Shown: piece by piece, positions 34,767 through 47,153 of the stretch | How positions within the stretch are numbered: the first letter of the stretch is position 1 | How the letters are laid out: each line of letters starts with the position of its first letter | DNA from: Osmanthus fragrans | Taxonomy: Eukaryota > Streptophyta > Magnoliopsida > Lamiales > Oleaceae | Reading direction: 5' to 3' | NCBI GenBank assembly: GCA_019395295.1 | Contig: CM033341.1 | Span: 312,501-376,500, forward strand | DNA length: 64,000 nucleotides | Made by a program: the position numbers and the translations under genes | Notes under the pieces: model-generated | Databases searched by the model: none | What the model was told of the DNA's origin: nothing | Seen by the model: only the letters and a program-made list of their open reading frames with translations

Positions 34767-36399
34767 ACAGACCTTGTAGTGCTTAAGAAGCTTCTAGGAT
34801 GTACAGATATGTAGCAGTACCTCATCTCGAAGTACTTGGAATTGTTACATTTTGATGGAAAGGTTTTGATTGCCCCAGTTGTAAATTTATTCTGAAGAAA
34901 AAGACAATTGTTACATGATCAAACGTGCTTATTTTGAAATCTTACTTAGCATTTGTTTGTCCCCGTTAATATCCATTTTGCCATCATTTTCAACACTTTT
35001 CAACCTACTAGCCTGCCAACATCTATATGCAACTTTTTCAATCACTACAAGGATCCGGCTACACGGACAGCCTCAATGACTCACTTATTTCCAGGCTGAC
35101 GTGGTTGTACTGGACTGACTGAAAAATTCAAAAAAGTAGGGACACAATGTTGACTGGAGTTTATAGTTAAAAGAATGGAAAGACAAGAGCTCAAAATCCT
35201 CTCCCAAAAAACTCAACGCAGCTACGGTATAGTCTCACCATCTCCGACCTCATCGACAACCATTCCCTCTCCGAAATTTCAAATTAGCCCAGTACTCCTC
35301 ATCGTCTCCAACCTCAAGCACATCGTTTTTTTTTTTTTTTTTTCGGACTGCTCTTCGAAATTGAAATAAACGCAATCCTCTTCTCAGTATCTCTGACCAC
35401 TTTTGTTGGAATTATTTTTTTTTCGATTTATATTTTGTGGATTTTCGATCACTTACATTTTAGAAAAAAAAAATGACAAAGAATTAGAAGGATTTAGCTA
35501 AACCAGTTTCGGGATTTCCGACTGCTCACCACCGATGAAAATTGAAATTTGAGAAACTCAGAACGATTTCCAGCTTCTATTTTTTGGGATTTTTAGGTGA
35601 AAATGACGGAGGCACTGAAAGTGTTTTTTTCCAACTAATGTGTAAATGTGAAAATTTGCTGTTTCTATTACTTTTTGGGGAAATTTTTGAAAATGACGAA
35701 GGGGTGAAGCTTTGTTTTTCTCACCCAGCTAATGTGTAAAAATGGAAATTTTTGGTCTTTTTCTTTCACACATTTAGTCGTGCTTCCCAATCCCACAAAA
35801 TAAAATGTAAATAATTTAATATAACATTAAATTAGTGGTTTCCACGTAATATTTTTTGAAAATAAAAAAAAGGATGTCAAAAAAGAGTGTTTGAGTAGGA
35901 TAATTCTCACTACAATCATGTGTCAGAAGTGAGTAAGGATAATATTGTCATTTGATGGCATTGTTCCATTAAACGTTCAAAATAATAGGGACAATATTGT
36001 CATTTGGTGGGCTTAATAGTGATTTTAAAATATAATAAATTCATATTCATATGGAAAACATTATTGTACGATACAGTCATGTCCATAGTGGATCCAACGG
36101 CCTGCAAATGTTGACCAAAGAAAATGAAATGTAATGAAAATTCATGGGAGCCAAACAGAAGCTTATTAATTGAGTAAAAAATAGATTTTTTTTTTTTTTT
36201 TTTTTAAATTTTAAACTCTCACGAAATTACATCCTTGTGAGTATGAATTGAAAAAAAAATTGGAACTTCATTTCTTAGTTCAACTAAGAGAATTGTAAAA
36301 GTAAATTATTTGATAAAAAATAAATTTCTAATAAATCTTATATCCAAATTTGCAATAGCTAAACAATTTTCATCTCAAATTCCACCAAACAAACAACTC
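34767..36399. other. Intergenic after the ankyrin gene
   Basis: The first 150 bases are probably 3' UTR. The rest is AT-rich with an imperfect tandem pair near 35575-35745 (ACTAATGTGTAAA and GCTAATGTGTAAA) and another short pair (AATATTGTCATTTGATGG at about 35942, AATATTGTCATTTGGTGG at about 35993). No gene supported. Confidence 0.5.
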
Positions 36400-36402
36400 T
36401 TA

Positions 36403-36954
36403 GGGTGCGTTTGATTGTAAGAGTGGAATTTGAGTAGAAAGAAAACGAATTGCAGGAAATTAAATTGTCTAGAATTTGTTTTAGATAGAATTGTTATTAA
36501 TGGTGTTTGATTGATATAATTTTTCACCTAATTCGTTTGACTTTGTTTTTTATGCAAATTGTTACTTTTTGGGATAAATTTTTTTACAATCTGTATTAAA
36601 ATTTGTTTGGATTGTCAAAAAGTAAAAAAAAAAAAAAAATTGGAAATTTATAGTTTGTGTGTTGTTTTGCTTTAATTTTCATGCAAATTGTCAATTAAAT
36701 GGATAAATTTTTTTATCATTAAATTTAGAATATATTTCCATTACCAATAAGTTTAAAAAAAAAAAAAAAAAAAAGAGATAGAAAACACTTTCCTATCAAA
36801 ATCATGAGAAAATAAAAGGTGAAAAATGTGCTTAAAATGGTTGTACTTAGAAAATGAGTGAAAATAAATTCCATGAAAAAATTATACAATCAAACACCAA
36901 ATTTAAGGGTGAAAAACAAAAATACACCCAAATTTCTTGCAATCAAACACTGCC
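36403..36954. mobile_element. Tourist-like MITE, 552 bp (large family, copy 2)
   Basis: Termini GGGTGCGTTTGATTG and, inverted, GGCAGTGTTTGATTG. TSD TTA (36400-36402 and 36955-36957). The interior matches the element at 18990. Confidence 0.9.
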
Positions 36955-37219
36955 TTAATTCCCCATTGATGGAAAAATAAAATAAAACTGGAAGAAGAAG
37001 AAAGAAAAGGGTAACAAACAAATAAAGGAGACTGAGCAACTGTGTTTCTGAGCTGTAAAACGGGCTTGCGACTTTAGTTTGGACTGGAGTAGTCGTCCCC
37101 AGCGGCTGATATTTAACAAGACGACATATCATATCCCAATCTAGCGGTCCTTACTCATACTCCCTTTGTCTTTTTTTTTCCCTCAGATTTTTCTCACTGG
37201 CCCAAAAGAATTGAACAAA

Positions 37220-40200
37220 ATGAAGGCCTCCATTTTTGTTAGCCCTGCAGGACTTCTATTTGTTTCCAGAAAAACCTTTCCCCACTCAAGGTACGCTCTT
37301 TTTAATTTCGTTTTCAGGATTCTTTTTTAATTGAAATAAACTTGTTTTGTTAAACAAGTCTAAATAGTGTTTTTAATGCATTATGTTCGGCCAAAGTGTG
37401 TTCTTTCCTCATTCTTGTTCCCTGAATGCAAAGGAAAGTTCTAGGAATTGTTGGGTACTGCCATCTGATGACAAATAGTTCATTTGGTAGACAATGGAAA
37501 TCGAAAGCCAATTGGAAATATCTAGTTTAATGGCATGTAATCCTTTGCTTACAAAGTCCATAACAAATTACTTTAAATTATTGTTTAGGGATTCAAATTC
37601 TGCTATTTTTAATTTTTTTTGAATTGAACCCATTGCTTGCGGGAATGGAATAGGACAGTACAACTAGAAAGGTCATTTTTTGGAGGAAAAGGAAGTACTA
37701 TGTTCGGTGGTATCCTATGAATTTATTTTTCTGTTCTTGATGCAATTTTGAACTTTTTTCTATTTATTTTTTTGCAAATGCCAATCAAAGATGAGGAAGG
37801 TTTTTTAGGCTTTCTTGCCTTAACCTGATTTGGGAAGTTTGGTGCCAAGTTTTATTCATTTGAACATCAATACGATGAACCTAGGCCTCACCAGCAGGAA
37901 GCAAAGTTTTGCGACAGAAACCAGAAAGAAATCTAAAAATAGGATACAAATAGACATTTACAAGTGAACCTATAAAAATTAAGAAAAAAACTCTATTTCA
38001 ATCTCAAACTAGACAAGCTCCATTTGTCAAGCCTTAGTGGTCCCAAGATTTCTCCAGCCAGATCTCGAGGAAGTAATAACTTGAAGTTCATCTCTTTATA
38101 GTTGGTATTAGCTAACCAATCTGCCACTAAATTTCCTTCTCTCTAAATGTGAGTAAAGGTAACATCAAATTGCCGCTGCTAATGATTTATGTGCTCCAGA
38201 TGATATTTTACATGCCAAGAGACAGGTATATCTTTAGTTATAAGTTGAATAGAAGCCTGTGAATCTACTTCAGCCCAAACTTTTGTAATATTAACCTCAA
38301 TCCAGTGCTCAACTCTTTAATTTCAGCTTCTAGACGGGAACAAGAACCATAAAAATTTTAATCGCAATAATCAATTCCACCCTCGCTGTCTCGAATGATC
38401 CTCTCACCAGCTGCCTAGTTTATGTTGCCTTTAGACAACAATCAGAAACGAGTTTAAAAATTCCAGCGTTGGGTTCCTCCAATAAATCACTTCTGGCTGT
38501 TTCTGAAAATTGGATACCTGCTTATGAAATTTTGAACTCGTTTTATATTTCTTTCTCGATTTATTCTGATATACTATGCATTGATTTTAATAACATTGTA
38601 CAAAAATATATTTTCTTTCCTTTTCCCATTAAATTCCTCCAAAATTTTTAATATAAGAAGAAATGCATAGTAGCAATTGAGCAATACCATTAACTACAAA
38701 AAAAAAAAAAAAAAAAAGAAGTCATTGTGCATCTAAAATGTGATGATGGACATTATATTTGCTACACTATACTCCACTTTATGCTAAAATGGAAAACAGA
38801 GATAACCTATTAATGATACACACATATATAGCATTCGCTTGTGTGGAATTTCATGAACAAATGATACAAGCAAAAAAAGGAAAAAGAGAATAGAATTGGT
38901 CAGTGAAGAACTTTGCCTAAAAATTGAGGCATCAGCTGCACCCGTTATTATGTCTGAACTGAGCTGGTTCTGTCACTTGGGTGCATTATTTTGGAAGAAT
39001 CACCTTCTCAAGTGCAACTTCAGTTTATACTGGAATGTCAGCTTGAAATATAGCAAAAGATTGAAGAACCGTATCTATTTTATGGTCCCTAGTGATTCGA
39101 GTCCGGTGCCCAAAACCCTTTAAGCTTCTAGTTTCGATCGGATGTTTCTGAATTTCACACTTACAGGGTCATTTACGACCCACTTCAGATGCCCAAAATT
39201 TTCAACTGCCCAAAAATAATTATAGAATGGCCTTCATACTTTTAATATCCCTCAGGACTGCTTTTCTCTGAAGAACTGATTTTCTCACTCAAGGTAATTG
39301 CCCTTTTTCCTTTATGATGATTTTTTTTTTTCCCATTACAAGGAACTATTTTTTTCCTGTGCGCGTTTATGTTTGTGTGCAGATTTAATTGGCACAAATC
39401 TTATACAACTCTTTTTATTGTATTTTTTTAGGTGCTTTTCTTTGTGCTCATTTTTTATTCTTGAGTGCAATTTAAAGTTTAATGATTGTTGAGTGCTTCC
39501 ATTTGTGGCATATAATTTTTGGTGGACAATTAATTTGGTTGTTGAAGAATTGATTTGTATTATTATGGTGAAATCTAAGAAATTTTTCAGTTTTAGTAAC
39601 ACTGGACTTAATTGATGACTTCCAGTCTTCCACTCACAGAGAAAAAAAGGTTGTCTTCAACTATGGATCCATAATGCTTGCATACCATGGACAAAAAAAA
39701 AAAAAAAAAAAGAAGAAAAGAAGAAGAGAAGAAATTTAAAAGTCGGATGATTTTCTCTCGGCTACAAAAGCAGACTAGTCTCAAAGAGAGATTTTTTTCA
39801 AGCAAATACATGAAAAAAAGCTGCTTCCTCTAACTTTACTTTTAACCCTTGTTTGTGGCTGAAAATTCCACGACATTTGATTATGATCGCATTGTCTCCT
39901 TTGGCATTGTCAATTTGTACCTTAATTGTCAAATTAGGGGAACGAAATTGAATTAGAAAAGCTCCATACTAATATGTAATCAACCAGCCTTGATGTTCAT
40001 AGCTGTTGACATGGAAGAGATATTAACTAAACTAATTTCAGTGAATAGGAAATTGCAGGTTGTGAAATATTTATAAGAACCAGTAATCACAAAAATGGCA
40101 GTCTGATATGCAATCCTGATATATTATCTTATATCTGACTTCTTGCCAATGAATATATGCAGGACTAGAGTCACTTTTCCCCAGAAAGTTTTCTTTTGCC

Positions 40201-41746
40201 AAGCAAAGTACAGTAAGCTATTAAAACTCTTAATTTACTCAATATGCTTACATTTTGTTTTACCATTTTTCCCAAAATAATATTGTTGGAATTTTCTTGA
40301 TTGATTGACAGGTGGTTCTGGAGTTGATGGAAATTTTAGCATAAGGGTGGTCCCTCCGTCCTTGTTGGCTGCAGAAAAGGAAGAAGCCAAGGCTGTACTA
40401 ACCTTGTTCTTGAAAAAACAAGGTTTAAGTAATGCGGTGGCAGCGAGAACTATCAATAAGTCAGATGCTTTTGTTGATCATCTAGTGTCACGGCTCCATT
40501 CTGTTCACAAGTCTCGATACTTAGTAGGTTTGGTTTCTAATTTTGTTTCTCCCCCCTATAGAACACTTGAAAGCAATAACTTTCTTTCGAATTCCATTGT
40601 CACAAAGCCTTTTTGGCATTGCAGGTCGGGAACTTTCGACTCTCGAGATCCGGGAAGCTCTCGTTCCGTACCTCAAGACGCTATTTGAGGAGTATGGAGG
40701 CATTTTGGTAGATGTTGTTGAAAAATTTTTCAAAACCACCTGTTGAGGAAAAATCAGAAGAAAATGTTCAAAAACAAACTGTAATAGAAACTTCAGTTGC
40801 ATCAGTTTCTACTTCCGTTGCTTCCTCTGACTCGAGGAAGCTAAGAGCCTTGGCTCGAGTTAGTGACATTAGCCCTACTGGGAAGCTTCCTTCACACATT
40901 GTCTACCTTGTAGATCTTGGCATGGAACTTGAGGTAATTAGGGAAGTGATACGAAAGTTCCCAGCTTTTGCCTACTATAGTTTGGAGAGGAAAATCAAGC
41001 CTGTTGTTGAATTTCTTCTTGATCTAGGTGTGCCAAAATCAGACATTCCCACCATCCTAACTAAAAGACCTCAGCTTTGTGGAATTAGTCTAACTGAAAA
41101 TCTGATCCCGACCATGGAATTTCTTGAGGATTTAGGTGTGGATAAAAGACAATGGGCAAAAGTCATCTATCGCTTTCCGCCGCTTCTCACTTACAGCAGA
41201 CAAAAACTAAAAGCAACCGTGGATTTTCTCTACGAGATGGGACTCTCAGCAGCGAATGTGGGTAAGGTTCTTACACGCTGCCCAAATATTATAAGTTACA
41301 GCGTGGAGGATAAGTTACGACCAACTGCTGAGTATTTCCGTTCATTGGAGGTTGATGTCGCTGCTCTTCTTCATCGATCTCCTCAAACTTTTGGTCTTAG
41401 CATTGAGGCTAATTTGAAGCCCGTGACAGAATTTTTCCTTGAAAGGGGGTATAGTTTAAGGGATGTTGCCACTATGATCTCAAGATACGGAGCATTGTAT
41501 ACTTTTAGCTTGCCAGACAACTTGATATCGAAATGGGAGTTTTTCTTAACCATGGTTTATCCAAGATCCGAGTTAGTTAAGTTTCCACAGTATTTTGGTT
41601 ACAGTTTAGAAGACAGGATCAAACCTCGATATGAAATTATTAGAAAATGTGGAGTCAAATTACTGTTGAACCAGATGTTGTCTCTCTCAGAAGAAGACTT
41701 CCATAAACTTCTGAAGAAAAAAATGGAGAAAATGCTTGATGATTAA
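37220..41746 (+). CDS. mTERF-family protein with an apparent frameshift
   Basis: Exons 37220-37290 (ATG, Ser/Lys/Arg-rich start like an organelle transit peptide), 40163-40212, 40312-40527 and 40625-41746. Junctions are in phase and a TAA ends the ORF. The last exon codes about eight mTERF helical repeats, for example LVDLGMELEVIREVIRKFPA and LDLGVPKSDIPTILTKRP. mTERF proteins bind nucleic acid in plastids or mitochondria and act in transcription, termination or splicing. In exon 4, the frame carrying EEYGGILVDVVEKF stops at TGA 40744-40746, while the repeats continue one frame over. One extra base in AAAAATTTTT (40721-40730) explains this. With that base removed, the length would be 485 aa. 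Either a sequencing/assembly indel or a recent inactivation. From memory it is closest to the EMB2219-type mTERFs; unverified. Confidence 0.85.
37850..38465 (-). pseudogene. LINE RNase H fragment in mTERF intron 1
   Basis: On the minus strand, broken frames give RNase-H-like segments: a SRLEAEIKEL motif near 38330, KVWAEVDSQASIQLITKDIP near 38240-38290, and EGNLVADWLAN near 38110. This is the order of the RVT_3 domain at the C-terminus of plant L1-type LINEs. It ends in a TGAATAAAAC 3' terminus near 37850. Frameshifts and stops make it dead. It is 5'-truncated. Confidence 0.75.
39240..39560 (+). repeat. Diverged duplicate of the mTERF exon 1 region
   Basis: CTCAGGACTGCTTTTCTCTG ... CTCACTCAAGGTAA at 39252-39299 resembles the end of exon 1 (CTGCAGGACTTCTATTTGTT ... 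CCCACTCAAGGTAC, 37245-37293). Weaker similarity continues downstream, where TTTGGTAGACAATGG matches TTTGGTGGACAATTA. Joined to exon 1 it would hit a stop at once, so it is not a usable exon in that phase. Confidence 0.45.
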
Positions 41747-41899
41747 CTTCTATGCATTATATGTAGTAGATATATTTCAAGAATAAAGGGTGTAGTATTT
41801 GTTAGTTGAAGATAAGAACTTGAACCACTTTCAGTTTGACATGGCGTTCCCTCTTGTAATGAATATTAGCTGGTTTTAAGATTTAGCCAGGTATTTTAA

Positions 41900-42014
41900 T
41901 GATTTTCGTTATGTATATGGATATTCAATTGCTGAAGGATTTTGGACTACATACTTCCAGTAATTAAGATTTGTGATATTTTCTCTTGTATATAAGTTGA
42001 AGCGTGTTTATTTA
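41900..42014. other. Short spacer after mTERF
   Basis: 3' UTR and spacer, no feature recognised. An AATAAAG possible polyadenylation signal lies near 41782. Confidence 0.35.
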
Positions 42015-42565
42015 GGGTCTGTTTGACACAGACGAATTCCATGAAACTGGAAATTGAATTCTAATCTTTTCCAAATTTTTTTGTGTTTGATACACCAAAT
42101 TTTTCATGAAATTGAATTCCAATCGTTTTCTAGGTAGAATCCATCAATGTACATTTTGCTTGGAAATGATTTCCCACCTATTAGGTGGTAATTGAATTTC
42201 ATCTTCTTTTTCTTTTTTTTTTTTTTTGACAATGAGAACAAATTCTAGACTCAATGGTAAAAAATCCATTTAATTGACAATTCACATGAAAAACGAAGTC
42301 AAATGAAAAAAAAAAAATCAATTATTTTTATTTTTTATTTTTAACTTTTTGGTAATCCAAACAAATTTTAATACAAATTGTAAAAAAATTTATCTCAAAA
42401 AAATAACAATTTACATGAAAAATAAAGTCAGACGTATTAGATGAAAAATTATACTAATCAAACACAATTAATTGACAATTCCCGGTAAAACAATTCTAGG
42501 CAATTCACTTCCTTAGAATTCATTTTATTTCCACCCAAATTTCACTATTGTAATCAAACGGACCT
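42015..42565. mobile_element. Tourist-like MITE, 551 bp (large family, copy 3, inverted)
   Basis: Termini GGGTCTGTTTGACA and, inverted, AGGTCCGTTTGATTA. TSD TTA (42012-42014 and 42566-42568). The interior is the inverse of the copies at 18990 and 36403. Confidence 0.87.
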
Positions 42566-42937
42566 TTAGGTAAATTAGTACGCACGATTTGATTTTGAAG
42601 TTTGAATTACATGAATATGTATTTCTATCCATACACATTTGAAGCCTATTGAATTTTTGTTGCAGGAGGGTGAGATGCATATGCTGTTGTTCACCCCCGT
42701 TCACATCATGCACGAATTTGATTGAACCACATTAAACATGTTTATTAAACCACAAAGGATTCAAGGATGTACTTGCTAGAGATCTAATATGTTTTCTCTT
42801 CTACTAGGAAAATTTCTATATCTTACCACAAGAACCCCATTGACAATTCACATAACAACATAGTAATAAACATGTTACAGACATCTGATCAGAAAAGGAA
42901 AAAAAAGGGAAAGAAAGAAAAGAAAAAGAAAACTTAA

Positions 42938-45691
42938 TTAATCACTTGAAGATCCATCATCATCTTCATGCTCTCTCACCACGCTCTCAACAAACTTCTT
43001 CCTGATTCCGTCAAGAACAGCTTCTCGGGATTGCTCTCCTCCACACTGTCCATCATTGAGCACGGGATCTGACTGGCAGAGAACGAGAGCAACACCTGAA
43101 AGATTAAAATATGCAATTCCATCACACTTCAAGAGAAATTGAGCAGCCTGAAATTGTAGAAAGACCTAAGAATACTAAGCCCCTGTTTGGTATGGATTAA
43201 AAGTAGCTAAAAATCTCAAAGTCAAAATCAACAACTAATTTTAATCAAACATTTCATGGGACACACAACTTTTCAATCACACATTTCATCAACTTTTATC
43301 AAAATTTACTAAAAATCTGATTTTAATTTATAAGTAAATGGGGCAAAATATTTATTTGCCTATATGGGCCAAACAATTTGAACCTCATATTAATGAGTCT
43401 GGGGAATTTGATGACCTATAATATGGTGAGCTTGGAGTTATTTTTGGGACTCTCGCTCTTCTTTTTCATTTTTAAGAATTTTAATAATTTAACAAAACTA
43501 AAAATATCAGACATTCACTGATTCACATATTCTGTTGAGAAATTCCATTCTTTAACTTTTCTCCTCTCCCTTGCATTTCAACCTATTCATTCTTAAAAGA
43601 GTATATTATTTAACACAATCGCGAAATCTGTTCAACCATTACATCAGAATTTGAAAAATATACTTTATGCCTTTTTTCTCCTTTATATCTATTTTTCGAT
43701 TGGCCAGGGGAGGAGGTTGATGAGGTATTTGCCTTAGGGAAGAACTCAATAGAAAAGTATACAGTGGTATATTATTTATCTCAATGCATGAAAAGGAATT
43801 CACTAAAAACTGAATCCTATTCCTATCTTTATTAGCGACACAGTTCAGTTCTACAAATAAAAAAAATCATCTTTCTACTTGCCATTCCCACTACTCAGTT
43901 TTAAGTTCCCCCAAACTTGTCCATGATTTGAAAAGTCAACTAACATATTACTTTAACACCATTACAAACATTGCAAGATATTGGTTGTCCCATAGACACG
44001 GCTCACAGCAATGTCTGAATAACCTAAAGGGTAACTAATCTTTTTAACTCTTAAAGAATGCCCATATAGATTAAAAATAAAAATAAAAAATTTAAGGGCA
44101 AGGAGAGAAAGATATGTACTTTCGGGTGTGCATCTCCGACCAAAATTATGGAGTCCCACATGAGTTGCCTTAACAGCACTATTGTTATAAACCAGTAGCG
44201 TAGGAAGATTACGATCTGGATAGTTAGGAATGCACTCTGTGGATATAATTTTGACAAATTTTGTTGCAGTATATCTTGTTGCCAGTGCTTCTATACATTC
44301 CAAAAGAAGCCGGCACTCTGGAAATCTATTAAAAAGAAAAAAGTTAATAGTAGAAGTCTTGATGTTGCCAATATTAAATTCGGTGGTAACTCAAATAAGA
44401 ACACAATCATTATTGTGCTTGATAAGTACTTTACCCATCCTTGTACAACATCACTACTACCCAGACCTCTGGAGGGGCTTGTGAAACTTCACGTACAAAA
44501 TCTGATCCAGAAATTGGAACCACAGAACCAAACCGGGCAATCTTGACTGCTTCGCTCATCTCCATCAATCTCTTCTTCCTATGACAATTAGCACAAAACA
44601 AGACATAAGAAATAGAACTGTTACTTTATCATCTCGGGTTCAGAAATCGTTATTTTCTTTTCCTTTCCCAAGTTAAACAGTGGTACTTTTATTGATCTCA
44701 TATATAGTAACCAAAACAGTGAGAGAGATGCCAAAACATAATATCTACAACTTTTTCACCCTTGAGAATTCTGTCTTGTGCTTCAAAATGAAATTCTGAT
44801 GAACATTAAATCATCTTCAAATCTTTTTAAGCCATTCACCACTCCTCCATTGTTAACTTCGAATTCAACTTTCCATAAAATATCCTAAAACAAAAAATGG
44901 TCAATTGATTCTCCCTCTGTATTTCTAGGTCCAGTGAACAGGAGACTAATTTAGCTATACCACCACCAAGTCCAAAGAAATTAAATACAATAAAAACAGA
45001 ACCAAAAAAGAAATCCACGATGCCTCTATTACACCACGTTGTCTGATTCCTTCTTATCAAAGATAAAGCGCCATGAAGTTGATTTCGAGCCAATATTCAC
45101 TGTATGAGTTCCTTCCACTATTATTATTTTACTACATTAACACTGCTGATAATTTACCTCTACAAATAGGTTCGTGCTCAATCACGAAATCACGCGCCAG
45201 CCAAGTTAACAAAAGTCCCATTTACAACTAGAATCAAGTTTAGTTCTAATAAATATTAACATAGAATTCCTATTTTCTTTATCTATCACGGAAAAAAGAA
45301 ATCCATGTTTCCTCAGCTGATAAAGCAAATTCAACCAAATCAAATGAATTAGACATCAGGAAAATATACACGAGGGACATTTCTCAATAATCGCCATGAA
45401 AAAGGTGTTATTGGAAAAAAATTCAAACAATGAAAAAGGGTAGCAATACCTGTACTCTTGAAGGAAGCGATCGTCGTCGAGATCATCCTCGAGATCTTCT
45501 AACTCTTCTTCTGTTTTATCATCTATCCATGCCTTGTCTTTAGGTTTGGAATCCTCGTCATCGGCAATGGTGAAAGCCGGTGGCTTGAACGGCGCCGGCT
45601 TCGGCGGGAGGTTCCCTAATTTTCTCTGAATGTCGTCCCACTGCGTTGAGGCTCCTTCCACATCCTTGTACACGAAGTGGTAATCTCCCAT
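42938..45691 (-). CDS. Phosducin-like protein (PDCL3/PLP2 type), 249 aa
   Basis: Exons on the minus strand: 45691-45450, 44578-44435, 44325-44120, 43095-42938. They sum to 750 nt, every phase fits, and the ORF is intact. The N-terminal region (MGDYHFVYKDVEGASTQWDD) and acidic helix (KTEEELEDLEDDLDDDRF) precede a thioredoxin-fold domain (about 105-215) with NLPTLLVY around the cis-proline and VKIISTECIPNYPD. It lacks a CxxC redox pair at the expected place, as phosducin-like proteins do. The acidic C-terminus ends EHEDDDGSSSD. The family assists the CCT chaperonin in actin/tubulin folding. From memory very close to Arabidopsis At5g14240. Intron 3 contains a MITE. Confidence 0.95.
43179..43344. 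mobile_element. Tourist-like MITE in intron 3 of the phosducin-like gene
   Basis: Left end GCCCCTGTTTGGTATGGATT after a TAA. The interior has GTGTGTCCCATG-type and AAAATCTGATTTTAATT segments shared with 4484 and 55748. The right end, inverted GCCCCATTTACTTATA, is diverged and its TSD is unclear. Confidence 0.6.
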
Positions 45692-45858
45692 CGCCTTCTG
45701 CTCTGAATTGGATCTATCGATTGATTCTGGAAAGCAAAAGAAAAAAAAATAAGGCAAAAAGCCAATTGCCGATTTAAGTGCGCGTTTGCCTAAGTGCAAG
45801 TAAAAAACTCTTCCTATTAGTATTTTATATTTTTAATTACAAGGAAAAATTACACTAT

Positions 45859-45998
45859 GAGTCATGCTACATTACTCACTTGGTTGACACATATCCCTCA
45901 CATTAAAGAGAAAATATTATTTAAATCACGCGAAATCCACATATTCATGTGAGAGTTTTAATCAAGTGATCAATCAAATGGGCAAAGTAGCATTTTTT
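45859..45998. mobile_element. MULE-like foldback MITE, 140 bp
   Basis: Left GAGTCATGCTACATTACTCA, right inverted AAAAAATGCTACTTTGCCC. Perfect 10-bp direct repeat ATTACACTAT on both sides (45849-45858 and 45999-46008). Related in its ends (ATGCTAC) to the 5437 element. Confidence 0.78.
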
Positions 45999-46008
45999 AT
46001 TACACTAT

Positions 46009-46244
46009 TGGTCCCCATCCTATTAGTATTGTTACAAGTTACACCCTAACTTATTCACTCGTGAGTCCAACATTTCAATTTTATTTTTGTTATACTGTTG
46101 GTTTCCATTTCATAAAATACTGTGGATTTTCTTAAATTTTGAATTTGTATTAGAGATGTAGATAAATATATAAAATTTATGCGAACGTATAATGTAATAA
46201 AGATAATATTGAAATGCGATGTGGATAACCAAAATAGATTTTTA
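46009..46244. other. AT-rich spacer
   Basis: No feature recognised. Confidence 0.4.
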
Positions 46245-46426
46245 CAATCGTGTTACTTGTACATTGTATTTAACATCAAATTTGATATTATATCACGTGT
46301 TGACACATAATTTGTCAATTTTTGAATTCAACATACTTTTCCGCCACACAATAATTTGAATTTGTAAAGAATTGTAAAGAATGTTAAATTTCATATCATT
46401 TATAAAATGTACAAGGAGCACTATTC
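46245..46426. mobile_element. MULE-like foldback MITE, 182 bp (sister of 19869)
   Basis: Ends CAATCGTGTTACTTGTACAT and, inverted, GAATAGTGCTCCTTGTACAT. Flanks AGATTTTTA and AAATTTTTA match at 8 of 9 bases. Shares its interior with 19869-20027. Confidence 0.75.
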
Positions 46427-46476
46427 AAATTTTTAATAGTTTAATATTTGTGAATGTATAAAAAATGAATCGCCAT

Positions 46477-46573
46477 TGCTGTATACTCTCGTACAGTCCC
46501 TTCACAATAGGGGGATCCAGACTTTTTTATAGACGCGCCCCCTATTATGAAAGGGCTGTACAACAGGAACATC
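46477..46573. repeat. Small foldback repeat
   Basis: GTACAGTCCCTTCACAATAG with GGGG following (46490-46513) is mirrored by the inverse of CCCCCTATTATGAAAGGGCT with GTAC following (46540-46563), with a few mismatches. About 97 bp in all; no convincing TSD. Confidence 0.6.
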
Positions 46574-47153
46574 GATAAAAAATAGTCTTGCCCTTTCCAT
46601 TTCAAAAAATAAGACATGAAAGGGGGGGGAAAATGGTACTGTTATTTTCATCCATATTTTTTATATTTATATCCACTTTTAAAAATAAATTTTTGTTATG
46701 TTTTAAATCCTATATGAATTTACTGAAATAGATATAAATAAAATTAAATAAAAATACATAATTTTATATTCATCCAATTATTTTTATTTTCATTAAATTA
46801 TCTTTATATTTTTAGAATTTGTATTTAACTAGAACTTTAATAAATCAAAGAAAATTACATGAATGTGTATGAAGCATTTTAATACTCAGAACTTCAATGG
46901 ATAAAGTGAATAATATATATTTATATAATGTTCAATTAGTTCAACTTTGTTCTCATTTCGTTTATCTGATTTAAAAGAGATTGTGATTTTAGGGAATATA
47001 TAGATTTATAATATTAGAGATGTATTTAAAGTGAGATGAATATATAAAATTTATTTGAATATATGAATGAATTAGATAATATTGGAATATGATGTTGATG
47101 TAAAAAGTTTTTTTTAAAAAAATTAAAAATTTAATGGGGATGAACGGGATGCA
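46574..47153. other. AT-rich spacer
   Basis: Very AT-rich. Similar AAATATATAAAATTTAT-type stretches occur near 46160 and 47035. No gene. Confidence 0.45.

Noticed and set aside
36890..37132. Minus-strand 80-codon frame upstream of the mTERF gene
   Set aside because: Covers a MITE end and the mTERF promoter region; no family resemblance.
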